Part shown: positions 52,827-61,015 of the stretch, one piece after another | Numbering within the stretch: position 1 is the first letter of the stretch | How the letters are laid out: each line of letters opens with the position of its first letter | Assembly (NCBI GenBank): GCA_036399055.1 | Contig: DASWNX010000006.1 | Coordinates: 23,524-87,523 of the forward strand | DNA from: Jatrophihabitans sp. | GTDB taxonomy: Bacteria; Actinomycetota; Actinomycetes; Mycobacteriales; Jatrophihabitantaceae | Direction: 5' to 3' | DNA: 64,000 nucleotides | Notes under the pieces: generated by a model | Databases searched by the model: none | Told to the model about the DNA's origin: nothing | What the model saw: the letters and a program-made list of their open reading frames with translations, nothing else | Position numbers and translations under genes: made by a program

Positions 52827-53462
52827 ATGGGCGGGACGGTCACGGTGGCGGGTGTGGGCAGCTGGATCCGAACCTTCGCCGAGCTCGTCGCCGAGCACAA
52901 GGACAGCCTGACCGAGTTGGACGCTGCGATCGGCGACGGTGACCACGGCGCGAACATGGACCGCGGCATGCGGGCGGTGGTCACCGCGCTGGAAGAGGCT
53001 GAACCCGCCACTGCGTCGGCGCTGTTCAGCAAGGCGGGCATGACGGTGGTCTCCACCGTCGGCGGCGCCAGCGGCCCGCTGTTCGGAACCCTGTTCCTCC
53101 GGATGGGAACGGCGCTCGGCGACAGCACCGAGATCTCACTGGCCCAGCTCGCGACGGCCTTGCGGGCCGGACTGGACGGGGTCCTCGCCCGAGGCAAGGC
53201 CGAAGCCGGGGACAAGACCATGGTGGACGCGCTGGCGCCGGCCGTGACGGCATTGGAGGAGGCCGCCGCTGCCCGGACGAGCATGGCCGAGGCGCTGGGG
53301 CTGGCGCTTTCCGCTGCCGAAGGCGGGCGGGACGCCACGACGCCGATGCAGGCCCGCAAGGGCCGCGCGAGCTACCTCGGCGAGCGCAGCGTCGGGCATC
53401 AGGACCCCGGCGCGACCACCGTCGCGCTGCTGATGGCGGCCGCCGTCCGGGCGTTGCCGTGA
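52827..53462 (+). CDS. dhaL: Dihydroxyacetone kinase subunit DhaL
   Basis: DhaL carries an ADP as permanent cofactor, accepts phosphate from DhaM and passes it to DHA on DhaK. The 211-residue product has LDAAIGDGDHGANMDRGMRA (nucleotide/metal block), VSTVGGASGPLFGTLFLRMG, GDKTMVDALAPAV and RKGRASYLGERSVGHQDPGATT at the end, all family signatures. It overlaps the dhaM gene by 4 bases. Confidence 0.95.
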   Translation: MGGTVTVAGVGSWIRTFAELVAEHKDSLTELDAAIGDGDHGANMDRGMRAVVTALEEAEPATASALFSKAGMTVVSTVGGASGPLFGTLFLRMGTALGDSTEISLAQLATALRAGLDGVLARGKAEAGDKTMVDALAPAVTALEEAAAARTSMAEALGLALSAAEGGRDATTPMQARKGRASYLGERSVGHQDPGATTVALLMAAAVRALP

Positions 53463-56086
53463 GCTCTGGCGGCGCTTCTGGTGGCGCTCCTGGCGGCGCT
53501 GGGAGTCCGGGCGGCGCTGGGAGTCCTGGCGGCGCTGGAAGTCCTGACGTGCCGCTGGTGGGGTTGGTGGTGGTCTCGCACAGCCGGGCGCTGGCCCGCG
53601 CGGCGGTGTCGCTCGCCTCGGAGATGTTGCACGACAGCCCGGTGCGGATCGCGGTGGCCGCCGGGCTGGACGAGGACACCCTGGGCACCGACGCCGTCGC
53701 CATCAAAGAAGCCATCGAGCAGGTGGACGGCCCCGCGGGCGTGGTGGTGCTGATGGATCTCGGCAGCGCGGTGCTCAGCGCCGAACTGGCCCTGGAACTG
53801 CTCGAAGATCCGGACGCGCGCGATCGCATCACGCTGTCGGCGGGGCCGCTGGTCGAGGGGTTGGTGGTGGCGGCCGTCGCCGCAGCCGGTGGAGCCCGGC
53901 GCGTCGAGGTCGCGGCCGAAGCGCAGAACGCGCTGCTGGGCAAGGCCGCTCAGCTGACCCCGTCGGGGGTTGCGCCTTCTACGGAGGTCGCGCCGACCAC
54001 GCAGGCTGACGAGCCGGTGACGGTGACGGGCGAGTTCACCGTTGCGAACATTCATGGTTTGCACGCCCGACCTGCCGCCCGACTGGTCAGTGAGCTGCGC
54101 GGGCTGGACGCCCAGGTGCGGCTGCGCAACCTCAGCACCGGCGCCGGGCCGCTGCCGGCGGGCAGCCTCAGCAGGGTCGCCACGCTCGGTGCGCTGCGAG
54201 GCCATCGGGTAGAGGTGCTGGCCTCGGGTCGGCAGGCGACCGAGGCGGTCGAGCAGGTGCTCGCGCTGGCCGCGCGCCAGTTCGATGAGCCGCTGGACGA
54301 CGCCACGGAGTCCGCGCAAGCGCCCGTGCCAGTGCAGTCAGGTCAGGCGCGATCAGGTCAGGCGCAGTCAGGTCAGGCGCAGTCAGGTCAGGCGCGGCGG
54401 GCCGGGCCGCTGCCGGCCTCGCCTGGAATCGGCATCGGCCCGGTGCGGCTGCTGACTTACGCGCCACCGGCTTCGGCGCCAGCGGCTGCCCGTCGCGGCC
54501 AGCCGAGCAGTCCGGCGGATGAGTGGCGCCACGTCGAGACGGCGCTGGCAGCGGTGCGAGGGGAGATCGGGCGACATCAAGCGCTCGCCCGCCAGACCGG
54601 GCCACAAGAAGCGCGGATCTTCGACGCCCACTTGTTATTGCTCGACGACGATGAGGTGATCGCCGACGTCAAGGCACGGCTGGCCTCTGGCGCGGACGCG
54701 GTGACCGCCTGGGTCGATGCCCTGGCGGTCGTGGAGCGGCAGTGGTCCGAGCTGGAAGATCCCTACCTACGGGCCCGCGCCGAGGACGTCCGCGCGGTCG
54801 GCGCGCAGGTGGTCTCCACCCTCGCCGGCGCCGCCCCGGTCGCGATGAGCGGGCCGGGTGTCCTGGTCGCGAAGGAGCTCACGCCCGGGCAGGCCGCCGA
54901 ACTCGACCGCGACTGCGTGCAGGGCATCGTGCTCGCCGACGGCAGCCCGAGCTCGCACGCAGCGATTCTGGCGCGCTCACGCGGGATTCCGGCCGTCGTC
55001 GACGCAGGCTCGGACGTGCTGGGACTGGCTGAGGGCACTCTGGTCGCTCTGGACGGCAGCACCGGCGAGCTGATCGTCGACCCGCCGGCTGCGACGGTGG
55101 CAGAGTTTCGCCGGCGGGCGGCTGAACTGGCGGCTCGGCAGAGCGAGCACCGTGCCGCCGCCGGCACGCCGGCGCGCACTGCTGACGGCGCCCGGGTCGA
55201 GGTCGCCGCCAACGTGGGCTCACGCGCAGACGCGTTGACGGCGGCTGCTGACGGCGCGGACAGCGCAGGCCTGGTGCGCACCGAGTTCCTGTTCCTCGAC
55301 CGCGAGGTGGCGCCGGATGTCGAGGAGCAGGTCGCGGAGTACCTGGCGATAGCCGAGGCTCTGCCAGGCCGCCGGATCACGCTGCGCACCTTGGACGTCG
55401 GTGGCGACAAGCCGCTGAGCTACCTGCCGATGCCGGCGGAGGACAACCCGTTCCTCGGCCACCGCGGCATCCGGCTCACCCTCGACCGGCGTGAGCTGTT
55501 GCTCGTCCAGCTCACGGCGATCTGCGAGGTCGCCCGGCAGGCGCCTGTCAACGTCCTGTTCCCGATGGTCAGCACCGTCACCGAGCTTCGGCAGGCGCGG
55601 CGCGTGCTCGACGAGGCGGCCGGTGTTCGCGGCCTGCCCGAAGGGCTGCGAGTCGGTGTGATGGTCGAGGTGCCGGCCGCGGCGCTCAAGATCGCGACTT
55701 TCCTCCCCCACCTGGACTTTCTCAGCGTCGGCACCAACGACCTGACCCAGTACACGCTCGCGGCGGAGCGGGGCAACGCCGCGGTAGCCGCTCTGTTCGA
55801 TCCGCTGGACCCGGGCGTGCTCAGGTTGATCGGGCGGGTCTGCGAGGTTGCTGGGCCTGTTCCGGTCGCGGTCTGCGGAGAAGTCGCCGCCGACCCGGCT
55901 GCGGTCCCGCTGCTGATTGGGCTCGGGGCGCGGGAGCTGAGCGTCTCGCCGCGCTCGGTGCCGTCGGTGAAGGCGCGGGTCCGGGAACTCGACGTGGCCC
56001 GCTGCGCTGCCCTGGCGCGGACCGCCCTCGACCTGGAGGACGCCGCGGCCGTCCGGGAGCTGGTCGGGTCGGCGCTCTCCTGCTGA
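53459..56086 (+). CDS. dhaM: DhaM-HPr-enzyme I fusion phosphotransferase
   Basis: A multidomain PTS protein that takes phosphate from PEP and hands it to DhaL. The 875-residue product has a Gly/Ser/Ala/Pro N-terminal arm (1-30), a DhaM EIIA-like domain with VVVSHSRALA (H41), an HPr domain with NIHGLHARPA (H202), a SGQA(Q/R) linker (about 294-313), an enzyme I domain with GSPSSHAAILARS (H500), and the PEP-binding half with VAVCGEVA (C806). Enzyme I and HPr fused to DhaM supply phosphate independently of the general PTS. Both low-complexity parts are encoded by tandem repeats. Confidence 0.93.
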   Translation: MSSGGASGGAPGGAGSPGGAGSPGGAGSPDVPLVGLVVVSHSRALARAAVSLASEMLHDSPVRIAVAAGLDEDTLGTDAVAIKEAIEQVDGPAGVVVLMDLGSAVLSAELALELLEDPDARDRITLSAGPLVEGLVVAAVAAAGGARRVEVAAEAQNALLGKAAQLTPSGVAPSTEVAPTTQADEPVTVTGEFTVANIHGLHARPAARLVSELRGLDAQVRLRNLSTGAGPLPAGSLSRVATLGALRGHRVEVLASGRQATEAVEQVLALAARQFDEPLDDATESAQAPVPVQSGQARSGQAQSGQAQSGQARRAGPLPASPGIGIGPVRLLTYAPPASAPAAARRGQPSSPADEWRHVETALAAVRGEIGRHQALARQTGPQEARIFDAHLLLLDDDEVIADVKARLASGADAVTAWVDALAVVERQWSELEDPYLRARAEDVRAVGAQVVSTLAGAAPVAMSGPGVLVAKELTPGQAAELDRDCVQGIVLADGSPSSHAAILARSRGIPAVVDAGSDVLGLAEGTLVALDGSTGELIVDPPAATVAEFRRRAAELAARQSEHRAAAGTPARTADGARVEVAANVGSRADALTAAADGADSAGLVRTEFLFLDREVAPDVEEQVAEYLAIAEALPGRRITLRTLDVGGDKPLSYLPMPAEDNPFLGHRGIRLTLDRRELLLVQLTAICEVARQAPVNVLFPMVSTVTELRQARRVLDEAAGVRGLPEGLRVGVMVEVPAAALKIATFLPHLDFLSVGTNDLTQYTLAAERGNAAVAALFDPLDPGVLRLIGRVCEVAGPVPVAVCGEVAADPAAVPLLIGLGARELSVSPRSVPSVKARVRELDVARCAALARTALDLEDAAAVRELVGSALSC
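53492..53545. repeat. 18-bp tandem repeat, three copies, in the DhaM arm
   Basis: GGCGGCGCTGGGAGTCC(G/T) occurs at 53492-53509, 53510-53527 and 53528-53545, the last with one change. It encodes the Gly-Gly-Ala-Gly-Ser-Pro repeats of the DhaM N-terminus. Confidence 0.92.
54338..54397. repeat. 15-bp tandem repeat, four copies, in the HPr-EI linker
   Basis: TCAGGTCAGGCGC(G/A)(A/G) occurs four times from 54338 at 15-bp spacing. It encodes Ser-Gly-Gln-Ala-(Gln/Arg) repeats between the HPr and EI domains. Confidence 0.92.
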
Positions 56087-56205
56087 CGCTGCCGAGCTAG
56101 GACCTGCGGTCAAGGGACGCCGAGCCTCCCCCGGGCAGTGCCAAAACTCTGCAGTTCGGCTTCTGCAGTTGGCTTCTGCGGGCGTTCTCGGACAGACTCG
56201 ATGTC

Positions 56206-56427
56206 ATGGCAAAGGACAAGGCTGAATCAGACACCAGCTCAGATGACCACGTGGCCGGCAGCAGGGCCACCGGCGGAGTGGAGAACCCCGACGCGCCCGA
56301 TCAGGGCAGCACCACCGGGACCACCCCCTCGTCTGAGTTCGTCGGGCGGGTAGCCGGGATCGATGAGAGTGACGTCGGCGAGAGCGGCGCCGAGGCCCGG
56401 GCCGCGGCTGGCGAGGGCAACGACTAA
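56206..56427 (+). CDS. Small acidic disordered protein
   Basis: The 73-residue product (MAKDKAESDTSSDDHVAGSR start) is rich in Asp, Ser, Gly and Thr and has no predicted helix except near FVGRVAGIDESDVGESGAE. It is hydrophilic and not recognised. It stands alone 119 bases after the DhaM fusion. Small disordered proteins of this kind are common in actinobacteria; function unknown. Confidence 0.55.
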   Translation: MAKDKAESDTSSDDHVAGSRATGGVENPDAPDQGSTTGTTPSSEFVGRVAGIDESDVGESGAEARAAAGEGND

Positions 56428-56612
56428 GCCTTCTTCGTGGCGACAGCGACTACGCGTCCTCGCGGTCGGCAGCCAGGTCCTGTGGTTTGTCAGGCCGGCA
56501 CCGGCACTTGAAGCCGTTCCGGAAGACGGGCGATCACGCCTTCCAAGGCGTCATGGCCGTGCCGAACTCCTAGTGACGCGTGAACGAACGACTCTCGTGA
56601 CACGATGCGGGT

Positions 56613-57326
56613 GTGCGCGTGGCGACCTGGAACCTGGAGCGGGCCGCTCCTGAGAGCCAAGCTGGCGTTCTGCAGCTCGCGACGATCGAACAAGCCGCCG
56701 CGGACGCATGGGTGTTCACCGAAGCTCACGAAGCCCTTGCTCTCCCAGGCTACGAGACGACCAGCAGCCACCCGATGCTCACCATTGAGCCCGCCCGGTT
56801 CGCCACGATCGCCGCTCGCAGTCTGCGAGCGCTACCGCTCCCCGAGCTTCCGACCGGGGTGGCCGCCATCGTCGCCGCGAACGGACGGGACTGGCTCGTC
56901 GTCGGCGTTTGCATGCCCTGGCGACACGACGCGCCGGCCCTCCCGTCCGGCGCGGGTGGTGGCGCCACGACCGGCTCTGAGCAGTGGCGAGCTGTCTTGG
57001 CCTGCCTCGATAGCGCCCTGCGCCGCCTCCTCGCGCTCGTTCCGCACAAGCCACTCCTCCTCGCCGGCGACTTCAATCAGACACTCGAGGGCTATGTCGT
57101 CGGTAGCCGGCAGGGCAGAACGTTGCTCGCTGATCTGCTGTCCCGTCACGCCCTAAGCGCCTACACCGCGACCGAGCCGTCATCGCTCACCGGCTGCTAC
57201 TCCATCGACCACATCTGTGGGCCGGACGACGCCGACGCGCGTGCCTGCACCTGGAAGCCGGCGCTGGCAGGCCGCTCGCTACGCCCGATCACCGACCATG
57301 CCGGCTACCTGGTCAGCCTGACGTAG
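56613..57326 (+). CDS. Endonuclease/exonuclease/phosphatase-fold protein
   Basis: The 237-residue product has EEP motifs: MRVATWNLERAA (metal-binding N), the central PHKPLLLAGDFNQTLEG (Asp, Asn), a YSIDHICGPDD (Asp/His) and SLRPITDHAGYLVSL with the terminal His. All four catalytic blocks are present. It is short for the family and lacks a signal peptide, so it is probably a cytoplasmic nuclease or phosphodiesterase. Substrate unknown. The start GTG-like upstream sites are possible; ATG is not seen at 56613 (GTG used). Confidence 0.8.
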   Translation: MRVATWNLERAAPESQAGVLQLATIEQAAADAWVFTEAHEALALPGYETTSSHPMLTIEPARFATIAARSLRALPLPELPTGVAAIVAANGRDWLVVGVCMPWRHDAPALPSGAGGGATTGSEQWRAVLACLDSALRRLLALVPHKPLLLAGDFNQTLEGYVVGSRQGRTLLADLLSRHALSAYTATEPSSLTGCYSIDHICGPDDADARACTWKPALAGRSLRPITDHAGYLVSLT

Positions 57327-57441
57327 CTCGCGCGGTCGCGCAGTCCCCCTGGCGATCTCATGCTTGCGAGTCAACGCGACCTAGGTCAGACTTCACGTCA
57401 CGCTCACATTGTGGCAATACCCGAGGCGAGGGGGACTTGCT

Positions 57442-58344
57442 GTGCCGATCGACGTCTCGCCCTCCGGAGGGCCAGCGCGTCCTCTCAAGATCATGGCGCT
57501 GCGTCGCCCTGGCGCCTGTGCCTGCGGAACCGACCTTGCTGCCGGCGATCAAGCCGCGTGGGACCGAGCCACTCGAACGGTGCAGTGTTTGCCTTGTGCT
57601 CAATCCACGCCGCCGATGGCGGCGGACAGCGAGCCTTCCACCCCGGTCGAGCCCGCGGTCGAACTCGGTATTGCCGGCGGCTCAGCCCAGCAGGAGTTCG
57701 ACCGGCGTCACGCCAAACGCGAAGAGCGCGTGCGCAGCGCCCATCCCCGGCTCGGCGGCTTGATCCTGGCGCTCTCCGATGACCCTCAGTCCACGACGGC
57801 GTGGAAGTCCGGCGCAGTGGGCGAACGCAAGCTCGGCGCCAAGCTGACAAGCCTGGGCGACACCGTCATCGCGCTGCACGATCGGCAAGTGCCTAAGAGC
57901 CGAGCGAATCTGGATCACCTCGTTGTCGGCCCAGCCGGTGTCTACGTCATCGACGCCAAGCGGTACAAGAACGCCAAGATCGCGGTGCGGCGATCGGGCG
58001 GCTTTCTCACACCCACCCGGACGCAGTTGATGGTCTCGGGAAGGGACAAGACCAAGCTCGTCGACGCGATGACGTGGCAGGTCGCCGCCGTGCGCGCCGC
58101 GCTGGCCGCAAGCCCCGAATTCGCCGATGCGCCGATAACCGCGGCGCTGTGCTTCATCGACGCTGAATTCCCGTTCTTCGGCACCATTGAGATCGGCGAC
58201 GTGCGGGTGCGCGGGCTAGGCGGCACAGCCAAGCTTGTCTCGGCAGCCGGCCCGTTCGACGCTGCGACCCGCGATCGCCTCGCTCGGCGCCTCGCCTCAG
58301 AGCTACCTGCCAAGCCGCCGAGTAACCCTGCGAGCGGTGGCTGA
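57442..58344 (+). CDS. NERD-domain protein with N-terminal zinc-finger-like Cys motif
   Basis: The 300-residue product has a Cys pattern GACACGTDLAAGDQA...CLPCAQ in the first 60 residues, a linker, then a NERD (nuclease-related) domain with WKSGAVGERKLGAKL, NLDHLVVGPAGVYVIDAKRYK (Asp and Lys of the nuclease core) and a helical C-terminus. NERD proteins are linked to DNA processing and defence. GTG at 57442 has GAGGGGG 7 bases upstream, preferred over 57409. It lies in the accessory right end of the window. Confidence 0.78.
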   Translation: MPIDVSPSGGPARPLKIMALRRPGACACGTDLAAGDQAAWDRATRTVQCLPCAQSTPPMAADSEPSTPVEPAVELGIAGGSAQQEFDRRHAKREERVRSAHPRLGGLILALSDDPQSTTAWKSGAVGERKLGAKLTSLGDTVIALHDRQVPKSRANLDHLVVGPAGVYVIDAKRYKNAKIAVRRSGGFLTPTRTQLMVSGRDKTKLVDAMTWQVAAVRAALAASPEFADAPITAALCFIDAEFPFFGTIEIGDVRVRGLGGTAKLVSAAGPFDAATRDRLARRLASELPAKPPSNPASGG

Positions 58345-58432
58345 AAGCAGCGTCGACACCGGCCGGCTCGGTACGGGCCAATGCCCACACCAATCAGGTG
58401 GTGAGACTGGCCTTCGTCGGCGAGGCGCCGTC

Positions 58433-58666
58433 TTACCGGTGGCTGACCCGCTGGTTCTGCTGCAGGTCCAGCTTTGAGAGTTCGGCTTCGCTCATCACCT
58501 GCGCGTCAGGGCCGGGGAACACCAGCGCCTGGGTGCCGGTGTCGGCCCAGCGGACCAGGTAGGGAGGCCTGCCCTGATGGCCGCGCACTTCCAGAATGCG
58601 ACCCCGACGGGGTCGAAGGGAGTCTGTGCGTGCTCGAACCAGAAGCCAGTCGCCGGTGCTTGCCAT
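58433..58666 (-). CDS. DUF1918 domain protein
   Basis: The 77-residue product matches the actinobacterial DUF1918 family: GDWLLVRARTDSLRPRRGRILEV and GRPPYLVRWADTGTQALVFPGPDAQV, a small beta-barrel like a SH3 fold. The ATG at 58666 begins at the conserved MASTGDW. It faces the NERD gene. Function unknown. Confidence 0.8.
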   Translation of the reverse strand: MASTGDWLLVRARTDSLRPRRGRILEVRGHQGRPPYLVRWADTGTQALVFPGPDAQVMSEAELSKLDLQQNQRVSHR

Positions 58667-58952
58667 CGTCGCCCCCGAGTCTCGTCCACCGATTCGCGGT
58701 GGTAAGCCGTGAACTACTTGAGCCATCCTGCTGGTCAGCAAGCCGTGTGTTGTCAGTCGAAGATCCCGATTCTCGCCGCCGCAGGACCGCTGCCAGTTTA
58801 CGCCCGTGCGAGGCGGGAGTCGCTGCGTCCGGCCGACTGTGGATCAGCGCGGATAGGCATGTTTGGGACGTCCGTTTAGTATCAGCACTATTCACCCGAT
58901 TATTAGTTTGCCTCGCGCCGCCGGCGCTTACGAGGTTGCCATAGGAGGAAAC

Positions 58953-60392
58953 GTGCGACTTCGCGCACCCATTCTGATCTCAAGCCGGTCGCGGCGGACG
59001 TCACTGCGAGCGCTGGTGATCGCGATGTTCGTCCTGGCGACCCTGCCACTGATCGGAAACCGGGATGCCCAAGCCGTCGTCCCGCTCCTGACGAACACGC
59101 AGCGGCAGGCCTACCTGAACTACTACGCCCCGGTGATCTTCAAGCGGGGCGATGAGAACAACAGCCAGGAGGGCAGCGACTGGTTGTCGAACTACGACTT
59201 CGACCGCGACGGCGACTACTCGAACAACCGGCTGAACTGGCGCAACGTCAACCAGTACGCGATGTGGGGCGCCAACAGCCACTGGCGCATCCGGCCCACG
59301 CTGTACACCGCGCTGATCGAGTCGACCACCAACGGCGTCAAGAGCCTTGTGTTGATTTACCACGTGTACAACGCCGCTGATAAGGACTTCGCCGAGATCC
59401 ACGACTGGGAGCGCGTCGAGATCGTCGTGCGTGGCGTCACCGGCACGCCCGGCAGCACGGGAGAGGCATTCGTCTACGCGACACTCACCAGCCACAAGGA
59501 CCACGTCATGCGCCGGGCCTCTGACAGCGCGGTGAAGTTCATGCCCACCTCGACGGGTAGGCATCTGCTGCTGTGGCAGGCCGACGGCAGCAACTTCGAC
59601 CAGCCGAACCCGCACGGCCACGAGTTGCGCTTCGCCACCACCCCGTGGAGCACTGTCGCCTCACGGATGGAAAGCACGGTCAAGGCCGAGGTCGACATCA
59701 ACAACGACAACGAGAAGAACGTGCATTACGCGTTCGTCCCCGAGGGCTCCTCGGCGGCGGTCGCCTCCTGGCGGGCTCAACCGGTTAACCCCACCACCGC
59801 CTACAGCTTGGCCAGCAAGGTCGACAACGGCACGGCGGTGACCTGGCAGGCGATCAAGCGCGTCACCTACGAGCTGCAGGACCTTGCCGACGTCGTGCCG
59901 ACGCACTGGCAGCACTCGAACTGGTACACCCACTGGCTCAGCAGCAAGTCCAGCGACGTCCTGCTGGAGGGCCCGGTGATCTCAGAGGCCGGAGCGGCAG
60001 AAGTCAGCGCCGGCCTGCAACGCTTCTACACCGCCTCACGTGACAGTGGAAAGTCCGACCTCACCGACGGCCGCGAAGGCATCCTGTCCAAGAACTGGTT
60101 CTACGGCGCCTATTCCGGCGAGGAGAACGCCGACGAGATCTCGGGCTCTGATGACTTCGGCGGTTATGAGGGTCTCGGTCTCGACAGCACCGGCCGCAGC
60201 CGAGGCGCCGCCAGCGGGGACTACGCCTCCCACAACGCCTACTGGCGTCAGCACGACTTCTTCCTCCACACCGGTGTCGTGGACACCGCGGACCGCCGGG
60301 AGGCGGGCACCTGGCTGATCGGCCAGTGGTTCACACCCGCCAACGGAGGCTTTGACGGCCGATGGGTTCAGTTGTTCGACGACCGGCCCTGA
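58953..60392 (+). CDS. Secreted protein with an HDWE motif, unrecognised family
   Basis: The 479-residue product has a signal peptide (LRALVIAMFVLATLPLIG, cleaved near AQA) and a large mature part with YYAPVIFKRGDENNSQEGSDW at the N-terminus and FAEIHDWERVEIVV at about residue 150. The HDWE pattern recalls the GHRHDWE heptapeptide of NPP1/necrosis-inducing-like proteins and of VPS62-like proteins, but the rest does not align by eye. GTG at 58953 has AGGAGG 5 bases upstream. It is probably released to the outside; its role is not known. Confidence 0.68.
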   Translation: MRLRAPILISSRSRRTSLRALVIAMFVLATLPLIGNRDAQAVVPLLTNTQRQAYLNYYAPVIFKRGDENNSQEGSDWLSNYDFDRDGDYSNNRLNWRNVNQYAMWGANSHWRIRPTLYTALIESTTNGVKSLVLIYHVYNAADKDFAEIHDWERVEIVVRGVTGTPGSTGEAFVYATLTSHKDHVMRRASDSAVKFMPTSTGRHLLLWQADGSNFDQPNPHGHELRFATTPWSTVASRMESTVKAEVDINNDNEKNVHYAFVPEGSSAAVASWRAQPVNPTTAYSLASKVDNGTAVTWQAIKRVTYELQDLADVVPTHWQHSNWYTHWLSSKSSDVLLEGPVISEAGAAEVSAGLQRFYTASRDSGKSDLTDGREGILSKNWFYGAYSGEENADEISGSDDFGGYEGLGLDSTGRSRGAASGDYASHNAYWRQHDFFLHTGVVDTADRREAGTWLIGQWFTPANGGFDGRWVQLFDDRP

Positions 60393-61015
60393 CATAGCGC
60401 ACCCTGCGAGCTCGCGCGGCGGCGCGAGTCCAGGGTGGGACGTATCAAGCAGGGGATGCGCGGACGGCCGTAGCCACGAATGCTCCTTGCTATCGGCACT
60501 CAAGCTGGTTGACGCCAGCTAGAGAGCTGGGCGCTGAGGTAGATGGGAGTGCGACCCATCTTCATTCCAAATTCTGGATCCATGAGTTGGACCTCCTCAG
60601 CCTAGCGGCTGCGCCGATCAGCTTGAGGAGACGTTCGCCAGCGCCAAGTCAGCGATAGGCGTCATCGTCGGTGAAAATCCCATTGTGTGCCCAGGTGTTG
60701 CAAACTCCGCGGACCTCTATCGCGAACGATTCACCGGCCTTGCCAAGCCTGGCTGAACGGGCAACCGGCCCTGCTTGTAACCACCGGTTACTTCACCCTC
60801 AGTCAGAATCCGAAACTGCACCTGGGGGTCGTGCGGATCGTAGAATTTGCCGGTTGGGCCGCCGTTCTTCAAATCTTTGCCTGGACGGGCTTCGTCCACT
60901 CAGCCCTGAGCGAGGTGCCCAGGTGCCCGATCACTGAGGGGATGAGGTCATCGAGCGCAGGCGCGAGAAACCTGGAACATCCGATTCAATGCGGTCACGG
61001 TTGCTCAGCGCCATG
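60393..61015. other. 623-bp gap without a supported gene
   Basis: Several short reading frames exist on both strands, none with a ribosome site or family pattern. One minus-strand frame (60717-60899) reads like a protein fragment (FYDPHDPQVQFRILTEG) and could be a remnant. The base composition is lower in GC than the left of the window. A decayed piece of mobile DNA is the best guess. Confidence 0.5.
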
